From the NCBI GenBank assembly GCA_965178525.1, contig CBCXVS010000264.1, forward strand, positions 1 to 10,788: a DNA stretch of 10,788 nucleotides. Direction: 5' to 3'. Each line of letters begins with the position of its first letter. Position 1 is the first letter of the stretch. The position numbers were made by a program, and so were the translations under genes. This document shows positions 7,442 to 10,788 of this stretch, piece after piece. The stretch is from CBCXVS01 sp965178525. GTDB taxonomy: Bacteria; Tectomicrobia; Entotheonellia; Entotheonellales; Entotheonellaceae. The notes beneath the pieces are model-generated. The model saw only the letters and a program-made list of their open reading frames with translations. It was not told where the DNA came from and made no database searches.

Positions 7442-7456
7442 GCAAATTTGATGCCA
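7442..7456 (-). promoter_or_regulatory. Sigma-54 (-24/-12) promoter of the injection system operon
   Basis: The minus strand reads TTGGCATCAAATTTGCG, which matches the sigma-54 consensus (TGGCAC, N5, TTGC) with the invariant GG and GC exactly 12 bases apart. The only departures are T for C in the -24 element and a final G. Transcription would start near 7430, giving a leader of about 44 nt before the ATG at 7386. The gene immediately upstream on the same strand is a sigma-54 activator, and enhancer-like palindromes and an IHF match lie at the expected distances, which together make this much more convincing than the motif alone. Confidence 0.8.
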
Positions 7457-7472
7457 ATTCTGGAGTCTTTCC

Positions 7473-7485
7473 TAACCTTTTGATT
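7473..7485 (-). promoter_or_regulatory. Putative IHF binding site
   Basis: The minus strand reads AATCAAAAGGTTA, a full match to the IHF consensus WATCAANNNNTTR. It sits between the -24 element and the palindromic sites, at roughly -43 to -55 from the predicted start, which is where IHF usually bends DNA to bring a distant activator to sigma-54 polymerase. The consensus is short and could occur by chance; its position is the stronger argument. Confidence 0.5.
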
Positions 7486-7501
7486 TGTAATGCGTTACAA
7501 A
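7484..7501. promoter_or_regulatory. Inverted repeat TTTGTAA-4-TTACAAA
   Basis: A perfect 7-bp inverted repeat with a TGCG spacer overlaps the edge of the IHF match, about 54-71 bp upstream of the predicted transcription start. It differs from the three GGCA/TGCC sites nearby, so it may be an operator for another regulator, for example the winged-helix protein encoded by the first gene. No T-run follows on either strand, so it is not a terminator. Confidence 0.35.
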
Positions 7502-7519
7502 AAACATATGGCTATGGTA

Positions 7520-7539
7520 CCGAGGCATTTTTGCCATAC
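7520..7539. promoter_or_regulatory. Enhancer-like palindrome, site 1
   Basis: The site reads CCGAGGCATTTTTGCCATAC, an imperfect copy of the perfect palindrome at 7615-7634, sharing the GAGGCA and TTTGCC half-sites. It is flanked by a further inverted repeat, TATGGTA (7513-7519) and TACCATA (7537-7543). Its centre is about 99 bp upstream of the predicted start, in the range used by sigma-54 activators. The presumed binding protein is the activator encoded at 7705-9048. Confidence 0.5.
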
Positions 7540-7590
7540 CATAATCACATGTCGAAAGACGTATCTCGTTGATATACCCAGCCATAGGAG

Positions 7591-7610
7591 GTGAGGCAGG
7601 TTTGCCATAC
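7591..7610. promoter_or_regulatory. Enhancer-like palindrome, site 2
   Basis: The site reads GTGAGGCAGGTTTGCCATAC. The left half is identical to the perfect site 3 and the right half is identical to site 1. Its centre is 24 bp from the centre of site 3, a spacing that could let two activator dimers bind side by side, as is usual for this regulator class. It lies about 170 bp upstream of the predicted start. Confidence 0.55.
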
Positions 7611-7611
7611 C

Positions 7612-7637
7612 AAAGTGAGGCAAATTTGCCTCACTTT
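7612..7637. promoter_or_regulatory. Perfect 26-bp palindrome, enhancer-like site 3
   Basis: AAAGTGAGGCAAA is followed at once by its exact reverse complement. As a hairpin it would have little loop. On the plus strand it is followed by extra T residues and could act as a terminator, but no plus-strand gene leads into it. On the minus strand only three T residues follow. Its GTGAGGCA/TTTGCC core recurs at 7591 and 7520, which favours an operator. It lies about 195 bp upstream of the predicted operon start and about 70 bp after the activator gene. Confidence 0.55.
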
Positions 7638-7640
7638 TTG

Positions 7641-7704
7641 CTGAGGATATGGCGCAATGGTAGGAGGAAAAGGGAGAGGAATCCGACAGGAGAGGAGCAA
7701 GAGG
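7641..7704 (-). terminator. Pyrimidine-rich tract after the activator gene, possible Rho loading region
   Basis: Directly after the activator's TAA stop the minus strand is C/T-rich and poor in G for roughly 45 bases (opposite 7661-7704, where the plus strand is nearly all purine). Such unstructured C-rich RNA is the usual feature of Rho utilisation sites. Together with the palindrome just beyond it, this could stop activator transcription before the operon promoter. The evidence is composition only. Confidence 0.25.
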
Positions 7705-9048
7705 TTAGGCCCGGAAGGCGTACCGATGTAGACCGTATTTCTGCATCAGTCGAATAAATGCGTGGCGTTCTTTGCCAGCCTGTTTTGCCGCATGGGTGAC
7801 GTTTCCCCGGTGAGCAGACAGCAGATTGATGAGATAGGTCCGCTCAAACTGCGCAATGGCCCGTGCCTTGGCCTCACGGAAGGAATCGTCCGCCGGCACG
7901 GCAGTCTGAGGCGGAATGGACAGCTCGATGTCGTCCGGACGCAAGACCGAGGACGACGTGAGCAATACCGTGCGTTGGACAACGGTTTCCAGTTCCCGGA
8001 CGTTTCCAGGCCATGAATGGAGCATCAACTTGTGCAGGGCTGCTGCAGAGAAATGCTGTGGCTCGCGGCTATATTGGATGCCATAGCGGCGCAGAAAGTG
8101 GGTCGCCAACCGGGGGATATCTTCGGTGCGTTCACGCAGAGGTGGTATATGGAGCGCCAGCACATATAAGCGGTAGTACAGATCTTCCCGAAACCGTTTG
8201 GCTTGAACGAGCTGCCACAAATCGGCATTCGTTGCCGCAACGATCCGCACATTGGCGGTGATGCACTTGCTACTGCCAACCGGACGATACTCATGATCTT
8301 GCAGGAAGCGTAAGAGTTTGATCTGTGCCGACGCACTCAGCGTATCCACCTCATCGAGGAAGAGCGTGCCCCCCTCTGCTTCGGCCACGAGACCCTGCTC
8401 GGGGGACGAAGCGTCCGTATAGGCTCCCTTCGTGTGTCCAAAGAGTTCGTTTTCCACGAGATGATCCGGCAGTGCACCAGAGTTGACCGGCACAAAGGGT
8501 TTGTTTTGCCGAGGGCTCTGATAGTGAATAGCTCGGGCGACGAGTTCTTTCCCCGTGCCCGTTTCACCCGCGAGCAAGACGGTCGCATCAGAGTGGGCGA
8601 CGCCTAGGATCTTTTGGATCACCTGAAGGAATGGGCCACTCTCCCCGACCATGCCTTCAACGTACAGTTGGGTTTTGACCTCTCCAGCCTGGCGTGTCGT
8701 GGAGGTCTCGTTCTTGCCCTGCACCAGTCGCCACACCCGTGGGTACAAATCAATCGCCCTGATGGGGCAGGAGAGGAAATCATCCAGATTGTCGAGCAGA
8801 GAGTACCATGCCGTAGCAGGCGCATTCCTCTCGCCACAGAAAAGACCCAAGATGGGCGTGGTGTTCCACCTTCTCCTGAGGGTATAGACCTCCTGTGACA
8901 ACGCCTCAGTCGAGGCGGGTAGCAGGAAAATGAGCTCGGGCTGAGGCATCATGCTCTCATAGGAACAGTGGCGCAAGGTCTGCACGTCGATTGTGGACGT
9001 AGGCAGTACGCTCTGAAGCAACCTTGCGAGCCGTTCCACTATCGCCAT
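7705..9048 (-). CDS. Sigma-54-dependent activator with degenerate receiver domain
   Basis: The 447-residue protein is a bacterial enhancer-binding protein that would drive sigma-54 promoters by ATP hydrolysis. Residues 1-112 resemble a receiver domain, but the phosphate-accepting Asp is replaced (ELIFLLPAS at 38-46) and the acidic pair after strand 1 is absent, so control by phosphorylation is unlikely. The AAA+ domain has Walker A GETGTGKE (161-168), the sigma-54 contact loop as GAYTDA (208-213; consensus GAFTGA), Walker B GGTLFLDE (226-233), arginine fingers in FREDLYYRL (286-294) and WPGNVREL (346-353). A Fis-type helix-turn-helix fills 405-440. The ATG at 9048 has AAGGG touching it; GTG at 9039 would place the same SD at better distance. 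It lies upstream of, and is co-oriented with, the operon. Confidence 0.92.
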   Translation of the reverse strand: MAIVERLARLLQSVLPTSTIDVQTLRHCSYESMMPQPELIFLLPASTEALSQEVYTLRRRWNTTPILGLFCGERNAPATAWYSLLDNLDDFLSCPIRAIDLYPRVWRLVQGKNETSTTRQAGEVKTQLYVEGMVGESGPFLQVIQKILGVAHSDATVLLAGETGTGKELVARAIHYQSPRQNKPFVPVNSGALPDHLVENELFGHTKGAYTDASSPEQGLVAEAEGGTLFLDEVDTLSASAQIKLLRFLQDHEYRPVGSSKCITANVRIVAATNADLWQLVQAKRFREDLYYRLYVLALHIPPLRERTEDIPRLATHFLRRYGIQYSREPQHFSAAALHKLMLHSWPGNVRELETVVQRTVLLTSSSVLRPDDIELSIPPQTAVPADDSFREAKARAIAQFERTYLINLLSAHRGNVTHAAKQAGKERHAFIRLMQKYGLHRYAFRA

Positions 9049-9708
9049 CCCTTGTATTTTCGATTTCCAAGCTTGACGTATATTGAAACAGGATCCTCAA
9101 GCAAAATAGCATCCTAACATTCCTGTGCACGAGAAACATGAAGATTACGTGGGGATTATGTGGGGATTATGTGGAAAAATAGAATCCAAGCTTTCATATA
9201 GATAGTTCTCGGTATGAACTTTTAAGATATCCTGGGTATCGTTCCCAGGAATTAGCGATTGCAGACAGAGTGCAGAAAACGGTGTCTGCGAGATTTCGCA
9301 TTTTGAAATCAACAGCTTAATGACAATTGCAGAGTGCAGACACAATCGTGAGAGCATCTCACTCCTTTACTGTGCGAGTGGTCTTTCAAATCACCCACGT
9401 GCTCTATGAAGAAGACGTTGTGAAAGGGCGCGGTGTGAATTTTGTGAGTTTGCTGCCTATGGACCATTTTCATACCTCTCGGTATCCCGGGGGCATGACC
9501 ATCCCATGAGAATTTGATAAGCCACTTTCATATAAGTTCCCTTCGTCATTGGATCCGCAACTTCACGTTGGCATCCAAAGCCTGGAAGTCGATATGTTGA
9601 GGCGTGTGTATCTGAGCGTCTGGGGCCGATTGTAGAAAAGGCTTGGGGAGCGACCTGGGGGCTGGGAGGGAAGGCGCGGACAATTCGAAGCAGTCACAGA
9701 GAGGTTGG
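9049..9708. other. Intergenic region with no convincing gene
   Basis: About 660 bp separate the activator from the mobile-element relics. A possible sigma-70-type promoter for the activator lies at about 9077-9104 (minus strand TTGCTT, 16 bp, TATACG), weak. An 11-bp tandem repeat occurs at 9144-9176. GCAGACA (9261-9267) and TGTCTGC (9283-9289) form an inverted repeat, and CAGAGTGCAGA occurs twice (9266 and 9330). A 70-codon minus-strand frame (9145-9357) has an SD-like AAAGGAG but no recognisable content. A 60-codon plus-strand frame (9327-9509, TTG start) is likewise unrecognised. The stretch may be decayed accessory DNA. Confidence 0.5.
9144..9176. repeat. Short tandem repeat, 11-bp unit, three copies
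   Basis: The units ATTACGTGGGG, ATTATGTGGGG and ATTATGTGGAA follow one another directly. The array lies about 100 bp upstream of the activator start. It may be slippage-prone DNA or a cluster of binding sites; nothing in the sequence decides between these. Confidence 0.6.
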
Positions 9709-9882
9709 TTAATTCCTCGGCTTGTGGCTACACTTGGTAGGCCGATTACTGGCGCTGTTCTCGAATTGAATGCCTAGGTTTTCTGTCAACGCTCGGGCAA
9801 GCTTATCGCTGAACGGACGGTGGCCGTGAATGACGGCACTCAGGTATTCCCGTGTCAGGTACGTGACTTGCACCCCGAACAT
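9709..9882 (-). pseudogene. Truncated XRE-like helix-turn-helix fragment
   Basis: The minus strand encodes a 57-residue frame whose core, TREYLSAVIHGHRPFSDKLA, then RALTENLGI, reads like the recognition-helix half of a Cro/CI-type helix-turn-helix (YLSAV-NG-RP-S-KLA-AL---LGI). The first helices are missing: upstream of TREYL (about 9857) the sequence is instead the antisense of the recombinase coding region. The frame is therefore a 3' remnant joined to another gene's remnant, and the ATG at 9882 is accidental. Such proteins are commonly antitoxin-like regulators or phage repressors; which of these the intact gene was cannot be told. Two stops (TAA, TGA) close the frame. Confidence 0.5.
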
Positions 9883-10699
9883 GTGCAGCGTTTCTACAAT
9901 GATAAGACGCAGAAAGGGTTTTCAGTCCGCACCATCCGCGATTGCCACACGCTTCTCTACGGCGCTCTGTCGCAGGCTGAGAAGAATCAACTTGTGGTGA
10001 AGAATGTCGTTGCCTTGGTCGAACCGCCTCGTAAAGAGCGAAAGGAGAAGCCGACGCTATCTCAGGAACAAGTGGCAGGTCAACCTCTCCCAGGGATTGC
10101 GAATGATCGGCTCGCTGCAGCGATTTTCCTATTGTTTGGAACAGGATTGCGTTGGGGGGAAGTGTTGGGACTGCGATGGCAAGACGTGGATTTCGAGGAG
10201 GCTATCACACGTTCGACAAACACTAGGCCGTATACGGCTCCACAACGCGGAAAGGGATGTCCCCAAAACCCGTCTCGCGTTCCAGAAGCCAAAGACCGAT
10301 CAATCCCGTCGTACCATTCCTATCCCTCCTACATGCCTCAGCACTCTCCGGAAGCATAAAGCACCACAGGCCCAAGAGAAGCTTACACTGGGGCAAGGCT
10401 ACCAGGATCATGGATTGGTGTTTTGCCGGCCAGATCGTCGACCCGTAGCCCCAGCCGAATTCAGTCGACATTTCGGGCGGCTGCTAAAGCGGGCGGACCT
10501 CTCCCACATCCGGCTTCATGATGCGCGGCATACGTATGCGACTCTGCTGCTAGAACTTGGTGAGGGGCCGAAGGTTATCCAGAGTCTACTTGGCCATAGT
10601 TCCGTATCGATCACCCTGGACATCTATGGTCACGTCAGTCTGGAACTCGAAAGAAAAGCCGCGTCCAAACTAAACACGGCTCTCATAGGAGGACAGTGA
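9820..10699 (+). pseudogene. Tyrosine recombinase / phage integrase, N-terminally truncated and frameshifted
   Basis: The first frame (9820-10359) carries the end of the core-binding domain (VRDLHPEHVQRFYNDK, the SVRTIR helix, LSQAEKNQLV) and the start of the catalytic domain, with the first catalytic Arg in GTGLRWGE (10150). After WQDVDFEE the homologous reading moves to the next frame (SHVRQTLGRIRLHN) and runs to 10699. It contains the HxxR of LHDARHTYATLLLE (His 10517), LLGHSSVSITLDIYGH and the Tyr nucleophile (10625). Removing one base near 10207 would rejoin them as about 292 residues. The family usually has 350-400, so the N-terminal DNA-binding region is missing, with the break near 9855. 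The usual product cuts and rejoins DNA at att sites; here it is probably inactive. Confidence 0.88.
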
Positions 10700-10704
10700 T
10701 TTGG

Positions 10705-10742
10705 GTTGCTGTAAGGTTGCTGTAGTAGAAGTAGTTGCTGTA
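10705..10742 (+). repeat. Triple GTTGCTGTA repeat after the recombinase
   Basis: GTTGCTGTA occurs at 10705-10713, 10717-10725 and 10734-10742, right after the recombinase stop codon. Short direct repeats beside an integrase gene may be arm-type recombinase sites or part of an attachment site. No tRNA gene or second att copy is visible in the window, so this remains a possibility only. Confidence 0.4.
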
Positions 10743-10788
10743 CGCTCCCCATTCCTGCAACCCCTTAAAAATCAAATGCCGAAGGGGA

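Noticed and set aside
7612..7638. Rho-independent terminator reading of the 26-bp palindrome
   Set aside because: The T-run is on the plus strand, where no gene is transcribed into it. On the minus strand only three T residues follow, and the core recurs as separate sites, which fits an operator better.
9145..9357. A 70-codon minus-strand frame with an SD-like AAAGGAG before its ATG
   Set aside because: No recognisable motif or domain, it contains short repeats in an otherwise gene-poor region, and the SD spacing is tight. It might be a small gene, but I cannot support it.
9327..9509. A 60-codon plus-strand frame from a TTG start, with a plausible protein-like stretch (VVFQITHVLYEED)
   Set aside because: No SD, rare start codon, no recognised family, and it overlaps the other weak frame. 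Possibly a relic.
1..10788. CRISPR arrays, rRNA and tRNA genes
   Set aside because: No regularly spaced repeats and no tRNA or rRNA signatures were seen on either strand by eye.

Overview
The window holds the promoter-proximal half of a contractile injection system operon. This is a phage-tail-like machine of the extracellular contractile injection system (eCIS) type. The operon lies on the minus strand, with its presumed sigma-54 activator directly upstream and the wreck of a mobile element at the right edge. Nothing identifies the species. Base composition is balanced to moderately GC-rich, there is a sigma-54 promoter with a bacterial enhancer-binding protein, and Shine-Dalgarno (SD) sites are good. 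This fits a Gram-negative-type bacterium, possibly Nitrospirota-like, but that is a weak guess.

Layout, read along the minus strand from right to left. (a) 9709-10788: an N-terminally truncated, frameshifted tyrosine recombinase on the plus strand abuts a truncated helix-turn-helix fragment on the minus strand. (b) 9049-9708: about 660 bp without a convincing gene. (c) 7705-9048: a sigma-54 activator with a degenerate receiver, an AAA+ domain and a Fis-type helix-turn-helix. (d) 7387-7704: a control region with three related 20-bp palindromic sites, an IHF consensus match and a -24/-12 promoter pointing into the operon. (e) 7135-7386: a small winged-helix-like protein. (f) 6444-7046: a DUF4255/Pvc16-type protein. 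(g) 5346-6434: a carboxypeptidase-regulatory-like (Ig-like) protein. (h) 2279-5324: a very long tail sheath protein (A), split by one frameshift. (i) 1816-2259: a tail tube protein. (j) 35-1793: a second sheath protein (B), also split by one frameshift. The structural genes are closely packed (gaps of 9-88 bp) and probably form one transcript running off the left edge, where baseplate, spike and ATPase genes would be expected but cannot be seen.

How the parts fit: the activator would bind the palindromes, IHF would bend the DNA, and sigma-54 RNA polymerase would start near 7430. The transcript encodes tube, two sheaths, a terminator/cap-type protein and an Ig-like accessory protein. The most unusual features are a recurrent beta-rich module shared between the sheath A insertion and the Ig-like protein (with a weaker trace in sheath B), the size of sheath A (about 1014 residues once the frame is repaired), and the complete sigma-54 control region. 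Three genes are broken, and in each one removing one surplus base restores the frame. That pattern suggests consensus errors in the assembly at least as much as real gene decay.
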